From assembly GCA_937931765.1 (NCBI GenBank), contig CALHAO010000438.1:1-7061 (forward strand): a DNA stretch of 7,061 nt. Direction: 5' to 3'. The notes under the pieces are model-generated. The model was given only the letters and a program-made list of their open reading frames with translations, was not told the origin of the DNA and did not search any database. Position 1 is the stretch's first letter. Each line of letters opens with the position of its first letter. The translations under genes were made by a program, and so were the position numbers. The DNA is from an uncultured Thiotrichaceae bacterium. GTDB lineage: Bacteria > Pseudomonadota > Gammaproteobacteria > Thiotrichales > Thiotrichaceae. This document shows, one piece after another, positions 1 to 5,382 of the stretch.

Positions 1-411
1 GAGTCAACTTCGTCTGAAGCTAAGACTGAGGAAGTAGCTAAGGTCGCAGAAGCCACTAAAGCTGCAGAGGCAGAAGCCACTAAAGCCGCAGAGGCAGAAG
101 CCACTAAAGCCGCAGAGGCAGAAGCCACTAAAGCCGCAGAGGCAGAAGCCACTAAAGCTGCAGAGGCAGAAGCCACTAAAGCTGCAGAGGCAGAAGCAGA
201 AGCAGCTAAGGCCACAGAGGCAGAAGCAGCTAAGGCCGCAGAAGCAGCTAAGGCCACAGAGAGTGAAGTAACTGAAGCCAAAACAGAGGAAAAGGCGGAC
301 GTTACTGAAGAAAAGTCTGGTGTCGCTGAAACCAAGACTGCAGAGAAATCGACTGAACCTAAGGCAGCGGAAGCTGCCGAAGATGATGATGAAGAACCTG
401 ATTGTGAGTGA
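1..411 (+). CDS. 3' end of an Ala/Glu/Lys-rich repeat protein (partial, unrecognised)
   Basis: An open frame enters from the left edge and ends at a TGA at 409-411, giving the last 136 residues of a longer protein. The composition is almost only Ala, Glu, Lys and Thr. Residues 17-64 are six consecutive copies of the octapeptide EATKAAEA. They are followed by degenerate EAAKATEA-type units (residues about 67-88), then an irregular Glu/Lys/Thr stretch, and an acidic tail ending DDDEEPDCE. Such sequence should form a long charged alpha helix or be disordered. No folded domain, membrane segment or catalytic motif is visible. Similar tails occur on TolA-like linkers and on various DNA- or envelope-associated proteins, so the family cannot be named from this end. 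The opposite strand is also open across here (4-498), but it would encode a Cys/Phe/Gly-rich repeat that is a mirror of the repetitive DNA, so I prefer the plus frame. The coding call is fairly firm; the function is unknown. Confidence 0.7.
   Translation, partial: ESTSSEAKTEEVAKVAEATKAAEAEATKAAEAEATKAAEAEATKAAEAEATKAAEAEATKAAEAEAEAAKATEAEAAKAAEAAKATESEVTEAKTEEKADVTEEKSGVAETKTAEKSTEPKAAEAAEDDDEEPDCE
49..192 (+). repeat. Six tandem copies of a 24-bp in-frame repeat
   Basis: Units begin at 49, 73, 97, 121, 145 and 169, each reading GAA GCC ACT AAA GCN GCA GAG GCA (EATKAAEA). The only difference between the six copies is the third base of codon 5, which is T, C, C, C, T, T in order. Near identity at silent positions points to recent duplication by slippage or unequal exchange rather than old, selected protein repeats. 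Because the unit is a multiple of three, gain or loss of copies keeps the frame. Confidence 0.93.
199..264 (+). repeat. Diverged second block of the same repeat family
   Basis: Units at 199-222, 223-240 and 241-264 share the core GAAGCAGCTAAGGCC and encode EAAKATEA, EAAKAA and EAAKATES. The middle unit is 6 bp shorter. They look like older relatives of the 24-bp array just upstream, with GCA GCT AAG replacing GCC ACT AAA. Confidence 0.75.
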
Positions 412-433
412 CGAATAACTTATTTCATGACGG

Positions 434-452
434 TGAAAGTCGCAGACTTTCA
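434..452. repeat. Small palindromic element, copy 1 (8-bp stem, 3-nt loop)
   Basis: TGAAAGTC and GACTTTCA form a perfect 8-bp inverted repeat around GCA. It lies 22 bp after the stop of the repeat protein and 68 bp before the rhodanese start. The right half with its flank, GACTTTCATG, recurs exactly at 1876-1885 in another intergenic hairpin. The stem is AT-rich and is followed by TGTTTGTGGGG rather than a clean T run, so I do not call it an intrinsic terminator. It could be a regulator-binding dyad or a dispersed intergenic repeat. Confidence 0.6.
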
Positions 453-511
453 TGTTTGTGGGGTGAATTTTTATATGCGTTACTGAAACAATTATCAATT
501 AAATGTGTATC

Positions 512-516
512 GGAGG
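512..516 (+). promoter_or_regulatory. Shine-Dalgarno of the rhodanese gene
   Basis: GGAGG lies four bases before the ATG at 521. It decides the start: an in-frame ATG at 503 lies upstream of this site, has no such sequence of its own, and would add six residues (MCIGGY) ahead of a well-formed signal peptide. Confidence 0.8.
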
Positions 517-520
517 ATAT

Positions 521-1237
521 ATGCAACTAACGAAACTATTTGGAGCAACTGCGCTCGCTTTGGGGCTGACTTTTAGCGGAGCTGCTTTTGCTGAAGGCAA
601 GCCGGTCGGAATTACTGCTGACCTGATGAGTATCAAAGTTAAGACTGTTGGGGGAGAAGAAGTAGAGATTAAGCGTAATCAGGATAATGCAGCAACGATT
701 AATCCTGATTTTGCTAAAACTTCACGTGCTTGCCCGCCATTTTGTGTTCAGCCTGATGTGTTGGCTGATGGTGTAGAAACGATTGCTGAGAATGGCATCT
801 TGAGCTACCTGGAAAAAATGACCAGTGGTGATGAGAGTATCCTGGTGATTGATTCGCGCACGCCTGACTGGGTGGAGAAGGGTACTATTCCGGGTGCTAA
901 GAATTTGCCTTGGACGAATCTGAGTCCTGCAAAAGGTGCAACTACTGACAGTATCATTAAAATCATGAATGATGAGTTCGGTGTGAAGTTGGCTGAAGAC
1001 ATGGATGCATTGGATGTGGACGAAGCTGTTGTTGCTGGTGACACCTCAAAAGTATTTGATTTCTCTGGTGCGAAGACGTTGGTTCTGTTCTGCAACGGTA
1101 TGTGGTGTGGTCAATCGCCAACCAATATCATGCAGCTGTTGAAGATGGGATACCCTGCTGAAAAGATTAAGTGGTATCGCGGCGGCATGCAGACCTGGAG
1201 TGTGCTTGGTTTTAACACCGTTAAGGGTGGAAGTTAA
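521..1237 (+). CDS. Exported rhodanese-like sulfurtransferase domain protein
   Basis: This is a 238-residue protein with a clear Sec signal peptide: a short basic N-terminus, a hydrophobic core at about residues 6-20, and a likely AFA cleavage after residue 24. The mature protein should be periplasmic. A rhodanese domain fills about residues 90-232. It shows the usual DSR...GTIPGAKNLPW block (111-131), the active loop CNGMWC at 191-196 in the position of the catalytic CxxxxR loop, and a closing YRGGMQTW (219-226). C191 is the presumed persulfide-carrying cysteine; C196 occupies the place of the usual Arg. A preceding region of about 65 residues holds a second cysteine pair, CPPFC (71-75). Family knowledge supports sulfane-sulfur transfer or persulfide chemistry; the actual substrate is not visible. 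The gene has its own Shine-Dalgarno and a strong terminator after it, so it is probably transcribed alone. The rhodanese call is firm; the physiological role is open. Confidence 0.88.
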   Translation: MQLTKLFGATALALGLTFSGAAFAEGKPVGITADLMSIKVKTVGGEEVEIKRNQDNAATINPDFAKTSRACPPFCVQPDVLADGVETIAENGILSYLEKMTSGDESILVIDSRTPDWVEKGTIPGAKNLPWTNLSPAKGATTDSIIKIMNDEFGVKLAEDMDALDVDEAVVAGDTSKVFDFSGAKTLVLFCNGMWCGQSPTNIMQLLKMGYPAEKIKWYRGGMQTWSVLGFNTVKGGS

Positions 1238-1257
1238 ATATAGCGATGGCTAAGCGT

Positions 1258-1307
1258 GCATGCGAAGCCATGCTGCTTGGTACGCATGCAAGTCATGCTG
1301 CTTAGTA
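1258..1307 (+). repeat. Imperfect ~25-bp tandem duplication
   Basis: Two adjacent copies start with GCATGC (1258 and 1284) and share CATGCTGCTT (1269-1278 and 1294-1303), followed by GGTA or AGTA. They differ by a few substitutions and one single-base gap. The duplication is noncoding and lies between the rhodanese stop and its terminator. No function is evident. Confidence 0.6.
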
Positions 1308-1322
1308 TTTAATTTCTGGTTT

Positions 1323-1354
1323 AAAAAGGTCGGCCTGAGTGTCGGCCTTTTTTT
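1323..1354 (+). terminator. Rho-independent terminator after the rhodanese gene
   Basis: AAAAAGG...CCTTTTT arms extend inward through TCGGC/GTCGG, giving a stem of about 12 bp with two G-T wobbles and a CTGAGT loop. A run of seven T follows directly. Read on the minus strand the two wobbles become A-C mismatches, but the hairpin still ends in a T run, so it may also weakly terminate the convergent gene that ends at 1364. Confidence 0.88.
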
Positions 1355-1363
1355 ATTGGCTTT

Positions 1364-1846
1364 TCAGGCCGCAACGGTGGCTTGTTTGTGCATAACTGCA
1401 TTTTGCTCGCTGAGCTGGCGAACCAATGCATCAAGGCTGCGTATAACAAATTCTAGCAGGTTGGTAGAAATATACGGTTCTTCAATTTTCAGACGATTGT
1501 ACATCTGACGATTTATTTCCAGCAGTTTTGCACCGTTATTTTGAGCTTTAAGGCGGACACTGCGTGGTTGTCGGTCAAAGAAAGACATTTCACCGACCAT
1601 GCCGCCGGGGCTGATTTGGCCTACCTCGAACTCTTTGCCGCTATCCACTTGAAAGAGTTCAACAGTTCCTTCAATCACCAGGTAAAAACTATCTCCGATT
1701 TCGCCAAGGTCTGCTAAGATTTCTTCCTGGCCAAGCTCGACGACAGAGACATAGCGGACAAATTGCATGACCTCATCCTGGGTCAGTGCTGCGCAAAACT
1801 CAGTGCAGGTGTCTTTTACCTGTCTGACCAGTTGCTTATTAGACAT
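1364..1846 (-). CDS. Stand-alone cyclic-nucleotide-binding (Crp-type) domain protein
   Basis: This 160-residue protein is essentially one CAP effector (cNMP-binding) domain. Residues about 22-115 follow the beta-roll pattern, with GDSFYLVIEG at 51-60. The phosphate-binding cassette region VGEMSFFDRQPRSV (84-97) contains the Gly-Glu and the Arg-Ser that contact cyclic-nucleotide phosphate and ribose in family members. The C-terminal part (about 115-155) is helical and no helix-turn-helix follows, unlike Crp/Fnr regulators of 200-250 residues. It has no signal peptide or membrane segment, so it should be a soluble cytoplasmic sensor acting through an unseen partner. Its Shine-Dalgarno is weak (GAGAA, six bases before the ATG). 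It is divergent from the BolA-like gene and convergent with the rhodanese gene, so it is probably monocistronic. The domain call is strong; whether it binds cAMP, cGMP or no ligand is unknown. Confidence 0.85.
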   Translation of the reverse strand: MSNKQLVRQVKDTCTEFCAALTQDEVMQFVRYVSVVELGQEEILADLGEIGDSFYLVIEGTVELFQVDSGKEFEVGQISPGGMVGEMSFFDRQPRSVRLKAQNNGAKLLEINRQMYNRLKIEEPYISTNLLEFVIRSLDALVRQLSEQNAVMHKQATVAA

Positions 1847-1866
1847 AAATAATTCTCGTTACTGTT

Positions 1867-1881
1867 AAAGTCATGGACTTT
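1867..1881. repeat. Small palindromic element, copy 2 (6-bp stem, 3-nt loop)
   Basis: AAAGTC-ATG-GACTTT is a perfect dyad followed by CATG, matching copy 1 at 434-452 in arm sequence, loop length and right flank. It lies 20 bp upstream of the minus-strand cNMP-binding gene and about 93 bp upstream of the BolA-like gene. Read on the minus strand both copies fit CATGAAAGTC-N3-GACTTT followed by AACAG or CACCG. Confidence 0.55.
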
Positions 1882-1974
1882 CATGCGTGTTACTACAAAA
1901 TTAAGCCGGTATAGGCATAGAAATGCTAGTGGTCGGCAAAACATCCGTTATACTTGAATATCTGTTAGTGTGGA

Positions 1975-2229
1975 ATGAATAAGTTTATGAGTATTGCAAA
2001 TGAAGCTGTGGTTGAACTGATTAAAGCCGGTATTCCGGATGCACAGGTAGTGGTTGACGGCGATGGCTACAAATATCAGGCGGAGGTGGTTAGTTCTGTA
2101 TTTGCAGATTTGAATAAAGTAAAGCGGCATCAGAAAGTTTATGCGACGGTCAACGATGTGATCGTCTCTGGTGAGCTGCATGCTTTGACCCTGGTAGCGC
2201 TGACGCCTGAAGAAAAAGCGGCTGCCTGA
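1975..2229 (+). CDS. BolA family protein, IbaG/YrbA-like
   Basis: This is a small 84-residue BolA-superfamily protein. After an N-terminal helix come IPDAQVVVDGDGYKYQAEVV (residues 20-39), the helix-turn region KVKRHQKVYATV (48-59) and SGELHALTLVALTPEE (65-80). The last block contains the conserved C-terminal histidine (H69) that serves as an iron-sulfur ligand in BolA-glutaredoxin complexes. The pattern and length are nearer to IbaG/YrbA than to BolA itself. Members work with monothiol glutaredoxins in iron-sulfur cluster handling and stress responses; that is family knowledge. The start is uncertain: the ATG at 1975 follows GGA with no spacer, and an in-frame ATG at 1987 would give 80 residues and an N-terminus closer to relatives. 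In enterobacteria ibaG sits beside murA; here it heads a different gene run, 73 bp before a LOG-family gene. Confidence 0.85.
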   Translation: MNKFMSIANEAVVELIKAGIPDAQVVVDGDGYKYQAEVVSSVFADLNKVKRHQKVYATVNDVIVSGELHALTLVALTPEEKAAA

Positions 2230-2302
2230 GTGGCATAATTATGTCGATAAAACTGGCCGCCAACCGGCTGGATACCTTTTCACTCGGATAAAAAGAAAAA
2301 CT

Positions 2303-3028
2303 ATGGACGATATTACACGCGCAAATCACCCGGTTTTACAACCTATTGATGATAAAGAGCTGGCTCGTGAGAGTTGGAAGATTTTTCAGATCATGGGTGA
2401 GTTTGTTGAAGGCTTTGAGCGTTTGGCGCGCATTCGGCCTTCAGTCAGTATTTTTGGTTCGGCCCGTACTGCGCAGGACGACCCGATTTATCTGTTAACG
2501 GTAGATATTGCACGGAAACTGTCCGATTCAGGGTTTGCGGTAGTGAGTGGTGGTGGCCCCGGTATTATGGAGGCGGCCAATAAAGGTGCTTGGGAAGGCA
2601 AGTCGCCAAGCATAGGACTGAATATCCAGTTGCCAAATGAGCAAAGTGGCAATGATTATCAGGATATTTCCCTGTATTTCCGGCATTTCTTTTCGCGCAA
2701 GGTGATGTTTGTAAAACATGCTTCCGCTTATGTGGTGATGCCGGGTGGTTTCGGTACTCTGGATGAGCTAGCTGAAATATTGACGCTGGTTCAGACTGGT
2801 AAGACGCGGCGTATCCCGATTGTCTTGGTACACACGCCGTTTTGGGAAAAGCTGATTGAGTGGTTCAAAGAAACATTGGTGGCAGCGGGGACTATCTCTC
2901 CGGAAGACCTTGATCTGTTTGTGATTCTTGATGATCCGGATGAAGTTGTTGAGTACATTTTCAAGCATTACGAGAAAATCAGCTCCGGGCCAACGCCGGA
3001 GGAACGGGCAAATTTCATGGAGCTATAA
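2303..3028 (+). CDS. LOG family protein (TIGR00730-type nucleotide-hydrolysing Rossmann protein)
   Basis: This 241-residue protein has the LOG/'lysine decarboxylase-like' signatures: SIFGSAR (49-55), VSGGGPGIMEAANKGA (81-96), RKVMFVKHA (132-140) and the hallmark PGGFGTLDE (147-155). Despite the old 'lysine decarboxylase' label, characterised relatives cleave nucleoside 5'-monophosphates to base plus ribose 5-phosphate (cytokinin-riboside monophosphate phosphoribohydrolase, or general nucleotide nucleosidase). The catalytic Arg and Glu in the RK and PGGxGTxxE motifs are present. It is expected to be a cytoplasmic homo-oligomer. An N-terminal extension of about 45 residues precedes the Rossmann core, which is common in proteobacterial members. 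The ribosome site is poor (AAGAAA before the ATG). It sits 73 bp after the BolA-like gene and 42 bp before thrB, suggesting shared transcription. Family assignment is firm; the true substrate is not known. Confidence 0.88.
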   Translation: MDDITRANHPVLQPIDDKELARESWKIFQIMGEFVEGFERLARIRPSVSIFGSARTAQDDPIYLLTVDIARKLSDSGFAVVSGGGPGIMEAANKGAWEGKSPSIGLNIQLPNEQSGNDYQDISLYFRHFFSRKVMFVKHASAYVVMPGGFGTLDELAEILTLVQTGKTRRIPIVLVHTPFWEKLIEWFKETLVAAGTISPEDLDLFVILDDPDEVVEYIFKHYEKISSGPTPEERANFMEL

Positions 3029-3070
3029 CAGCTTATGTTGCAAATCCATTATTTGGTTTTAGTGCATTAA

Positions 3071-4030
3071 ATGGCTGTTTATACATCCGTCAGCCGTGAT
3101 GAGCTGGCAGGTTTTCTGTCTTCTTTTGATGTAGGTGAATTGCTTGATTATGAGGGCATTGCCGCAGGCATCGAAAATACCAATTTTTTTGTTAATACCT
3201 CATCGGGTAGCTATGTCCTGACGCTATTCGAAAAACATGAGCCTGAAGAATTAGGCTTTTACCTTGATTTGATGCTTCATCTTGCGGCAGCTGATATTTC
3301 AGTGGCTAGTCCGGTGTTGAATCGTTGTGGTGATGTACTTCAGCGATTGAATAATAAGCCTGCTGCTTTAATTACTCGTCTCTCTGGTCGTGCTGAGCCA
3401 CGAACAACGACTGCGCATTGTTCGGCAATTGGGCATGAGCTGGCCAGAATTCATCTGGCAGCTATTACTTTTCCTCAGCAACACCCATCTGATCATGGTC
3501 ATGAGTGGCGTATGGCGACGGCTCAGCAAGTTTTAACTGATCTTGGTGCTGGAGATACTGAGTTGCTGCAGCAGGAAATAATGTTCCAGCAATCGTTGAT
3601 TACGGATGGCTTGCCTGAAGGTATTATTCATGCTGATTTATTTCATGATAATGCGTTGTTCAATGCGGGGCGGTTAAGTGGCGTTATCGACTGGTATTTT
3701 GCCTGTAACGATTTTTGGCTCTATGATTTGGCTGTTGTGGTGAACGACTGGTGTTGTCAGGCTGATGGTGCGCTGGATGCCGATAAATTACGGTCATGTC
3801 TGGCGGCCTATCATCAGGAGAGACCACTGACGCAGCGTGAATTTGAGTGTTGGCCGGGGTTATTAAGGGCAGCGGCCTTACGTTTCTGGTTGTCGCGTTT
3901 ATTGGATGTGTTATATCCGCGCAGTGGTGAGATGGTGCAGCAAAAAGATCCGGCGGAGTGCCGTGATAAATTGCAAAAACGTATCAATGAAATAGAGTTG
4001 ATTCGCAGCAGTTGGCCGGTCAGGCTATAA
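3071..4030 (+). CDS. thrB: Homoserine kinase, type II (ThrB, choline-kinase fold)
   Basis: This 319-residue protein phosphorylates L-homoserine with ATP to O-phosphohomoserine, the penultimate step of threonine synthesis in the cytoplasm. The N-terminal block MAVYTSVSRDELAGFL (1-16) and YEGIAAGIENTNFFV (27-41) are typical of the proteobacterial type II enzyme (TIGR00938), which is unrelated to the GHMP-type ThrB of E. coli. The phosphotransferase catalytic loop HADLFHDN (187-194) has the HxDxxxxN pattern, and the metal-binding aspartate is D207 in GVIDWYF. Length matches the family. The start has no recognisable Shine-Dalgarno, but it fits the conserved N-terminus. It lies between a LOG-family gene and a CDF transporter gene with short gaps. 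No threonine attenuator or other thr gene is seen here, so it is separated from the rest of the pathway in this window. Confidence 0.93.
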   Translation: MAVYTSVSRDELAGFLSSFDVGELLDYEGIAAGIENTNFFVNTSSGSYVLTLFEKHEPEELGFYLDLMLHLAAADISVASPVLNRCGDVLQRLNNKPAALITRLSGRAEPRTTTAHCSAIGHELARIHLAAITFPQQHPSDHGHEWRMATAQQVLTDLGAGDTELLQQEIMFQQSLITDGLPEGIIHADLFHDNALFNAGRLSGVIDWYFACNDFWLYDLAVVVNDWCCQADGALDADKLRSCLAAYHQERPLTQREFECWPGLLRAAALRFWLSRLLDVLYPRSGEMVQQKDPAECRDKLQKRINEIELIRSSWPVRL

Positions 4031-4062
4031 TCCGGCATCTTTTTCAGCCGACACCTCAAATT

Positions 4063-5187
4063 ATGTCAGATATTCAGGATAAAAAATCAGCTACTCAGCG
4101 GGTTACGCTAGTAGGTGCTGTGGTTAACACACTGCTCGCGATTGCTCAGTTAGTAGGTGGTTTTTTTACGGCCTCTCAGGCTTTGATTGCTGATGGTTTT
4201 CATACTTTATCTGACCTGGTCAGTGATTTTGTAGTGCTATTCGCTTCTCATCATGCGAACAAAGAAGCGGATGAGGAGCACCCTTATGGTCATGGTCGTA
4301 TTGAAACCGTAGCGACTGTCATCCTAGGGTTGATATTGGCTGGTGTGGCCGTGGGTATTTTTATGCGGGCCTGGGAGCGTTTGTTTGCAGATGAGTTGTT
4401 GGTAGCGCCGCACCCCTGGGCGTTGGCCTTTGCTGCTTTAGCTATTCTGGCGAAAGAAGGTTTGTTCCATTACACCATGCGTGCCGCAAAACGGGTCAAG
4501 TCCAAGTTGCTGCAGGCTAATGCGTGGCATCACCGTTCTGATGTGGTTTCATCGGCGGTTGTGTTATTAGGTATTGGCGGTGCTCAGTTAGGTTTTCCCT
4601 GGCTGGACGGTGTGGCGGCTTTGGTGGTTGCCGTGATGATTATGTATATGGCAGGGCGGATGATTCTGGATAGCACATCAGAATTAGTCGACACTGGCAT
4701 GGAGCCGGAAGAAGCGGAGGTCGTTCGGCAGTTTATTGATGGCTTGCCGGGAGTCGTCAGTGTGCATATGTTACGTACACGGTTGATGGGCGGACAGATT
4801 TTTGCTGATGCGCATATTCAGGTGCAGAGTCACATCAGTGTGTCGGAGGGTCACCATGTGGCCGAGTCTGTTATGCAGCAATTAAAGGCGCGTTTTCCGG
4901 AGATGAATGATGTGACCATGCATATCGACCCGGAAGATGATGAGTTGGCTAAGCCCAGTGCAGACTTGCCACTGCGTGAGGATATTCTGGCGACACTGCG
5001 TACAGATGAGGGCTGTGCACCGTTGTTTGAGCATATTGACAATACAATATTGCATTATATTGATGGTTCAGTGGAAATGGATGTTTATCTGCAGGCCGCT
5101 GTTGATCTTGCTTTAATAAATAATTTTAGGGAAGCTGCACTAAAACAGGCATATGTCCGGCAGGTGAAAGTCTTTTTGCAGTTATGA
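4063..5187 (+). CDS. Cation diffusion facilitator (CDF) family divalent metal transporter
   Basis: This is a 374-residue inner-membrane metal/proton antiporter of the CDF family. Hydrophobic segments lie at about 13-33, 40-62, 83-101, 117-132, 161-177 and 181-197, giving the usual six helices. The metal-site residues look like H47/D51 in DGFHTLSD (helix 2) and H156/D160 in WHHRSD (helix 5). HPYGHGRIE (73-81) is a strongly conserved loop after helix 2. A cytoplasmic dimerisation domain follows at about 210-290. A further 80 or so residues (295-374) extend beyond the length of FieF-type proteins (about 300). The metal (Zn, Fe, Mn, Co or Cd) cannot be decided from sequence. The frame is open from a TTG at 4012 inside thrB, but the ATG at 4063 gives the family-like N-terminus, so I chose it; no clear Shine-Dalgarno precedes it. 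It starts 32 bp after thrB and is probably co-transcribed. Confidence 0.88.
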   Translation: MSDIQDKKSATQRVTLVGAVVNTLLAIAQLVGGFFTASQALIADGFHTLSDLVSDFVVLFASHHANKEADEEHPYGHGRIETVATVILGLILAGVAVGIFMRAWERLFADELLVAPHPWALAFAALAILAKEGLFHYTMRAAKRVKSKLLQANAWHHRSDVVSSAVVLLGIGGAQLGFPWLDGVAALVVAVMIMYMAGRMILDSTSELVDTGMEPEEAEVVRQFIDGLPGVVSVHMLRTRLMGGQIFADAHIQVQSHISVSEGHHVAESVMQQLKARFPEMNDVTMHIDPEDDELAKPSADLPLREDILATLRTDEGCAPLFEHIDNTILHYIDGSVEMDVYLQAAVDLALINNFREAALKQAYVRQVKVFLQL

Positions 5188-5199
5188 TATTTAATGCAA

Positions 5200-5216
5200 A
5201 GCACTAAAATAGTGCA
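5200..5216 (+). promoter_or_regulatory. NtrC-type enhancer dyad upstream of glnA
   Basis: GCAC-N7-GTGC at 5201-5215 has the arms and spacing of NtrC (NRI) sites such as TGCACCAACATGGTGCT in E. coli glnA; here the full dyad is GCACTA-AAA-TAGTGC. Its centre is about 118 bp upstream of the start point predicted from the sigma-54 promoter, a normal enhancer distance. I see one good site only; GCGC-N5-GTGC at 5245-5257 is a poor second candidate with the wrong spacing. Confidence 0.72.
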
Positions 5217-5298
5217 TTAATGAGTGGTTAAGCCTCTTTTTGGTGCGCTGTGTGTGCCCGTAAATACTTTAACTTACTGAAAATTGCGCATTGCATTA

Positions 5299-5315
5299 TT
5301 GGCATAGCTATTGCA
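5299..5315 (+). promoter_or_regulatory. Sigma-54 (RpoN) promoter of glnA
   Basis: TTGGCATAGCTATTGCA matches the consensus TGGCAC-N5-TTGCA with the invariant GG (5301-5302) and GC (5313-5314) separated by exactly 10 bases. The expected start point is near 5326, leaving a leader of about 57 nt. With the upstream NtrC-type dyad this indicates nitrogen-limited induction of glnA. Confidence 0.85.
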
Positions 5316-5323
5316 TATTCCTT

Positions 5324-5351
5324 TTGAAACTTTATTTATGGTTTGTATAAA
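5324..5351 (+). promoter_or_regulatory. Possible sigma-70 promoter for glnA
   Basis: TTGAAA (5324-5329) and TATAAA (5346-5351) are separated by 16 bp, placing a second start about 25 bp before the ATG. It overlaps the expected sigma-54 start point, so the two polymerases might compete. In E. coli the sigma-70 promoter of glnA lies upstream of the sigma-54 one, so this order would differ. Such matches are common in AT-rich leaders. Confidence 0.4.
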
Positions 5352-5369
5352 CCTTTAACTTTAACTCCC

Positions 5370-5374
5370 AGGAG
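5370..5374 (+). promoter_or_regulatory. Shine-Dalgarno of glnA
   Basis: AGGAG sits eight bases before the ATG at 5383. This is much stronger than the sites of the four genes before it and fits a highly expressed enzyme. Confidence 0.8.
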
Positions 5375-5382
5375 CCAAAGTC

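Noticed and set aside
4..498. Minus-strand open frame encoding a Cys/Phe/Gly/Ser-rich repeat protein
   Set aside because: It is the antisense reading of the 24-bp tandem repeat. The plus frame gives a compositionally normal Ala/Glu/Lys protein with a stop just before an intergenic hairpin.
503..520. Upstream ATG at 503 as the rhodanese start
   Set aside because: The GGAGG lies between this ATG and the one at 521, and starting at 521 gives a standard signal peptide.
1940..1974. TATACT near 1949 as the -10 of a promoter for the BolA-like gene
   Set aside because: No acceptable -35 hexamer is found at 16-18 bp upstream, so the promoter is not called.
2245..2280. GGCCG/CGGCT inverted repeat before the LOG gene as a terminator
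   Set aside because: The stem is only about 5 bp and the T run is short and displaced, so readthrough from the BolA-like gene is more likely.
4012..4062. TTG at 4012 as the start of the CDF transporter, overlapping thrB
   Set aside because: The extra 17 residues overlap the thrB coding end, have no ribosome site and do not resemble CDF N-termini; the ATG at 4063 does.
5162..5172. GGTGAAAGTC near the end of the CDF gene as a third copy of the palindromic element
   Set aside because: Only one arm matches and it is within coding sequence, so it is best taken as chance.
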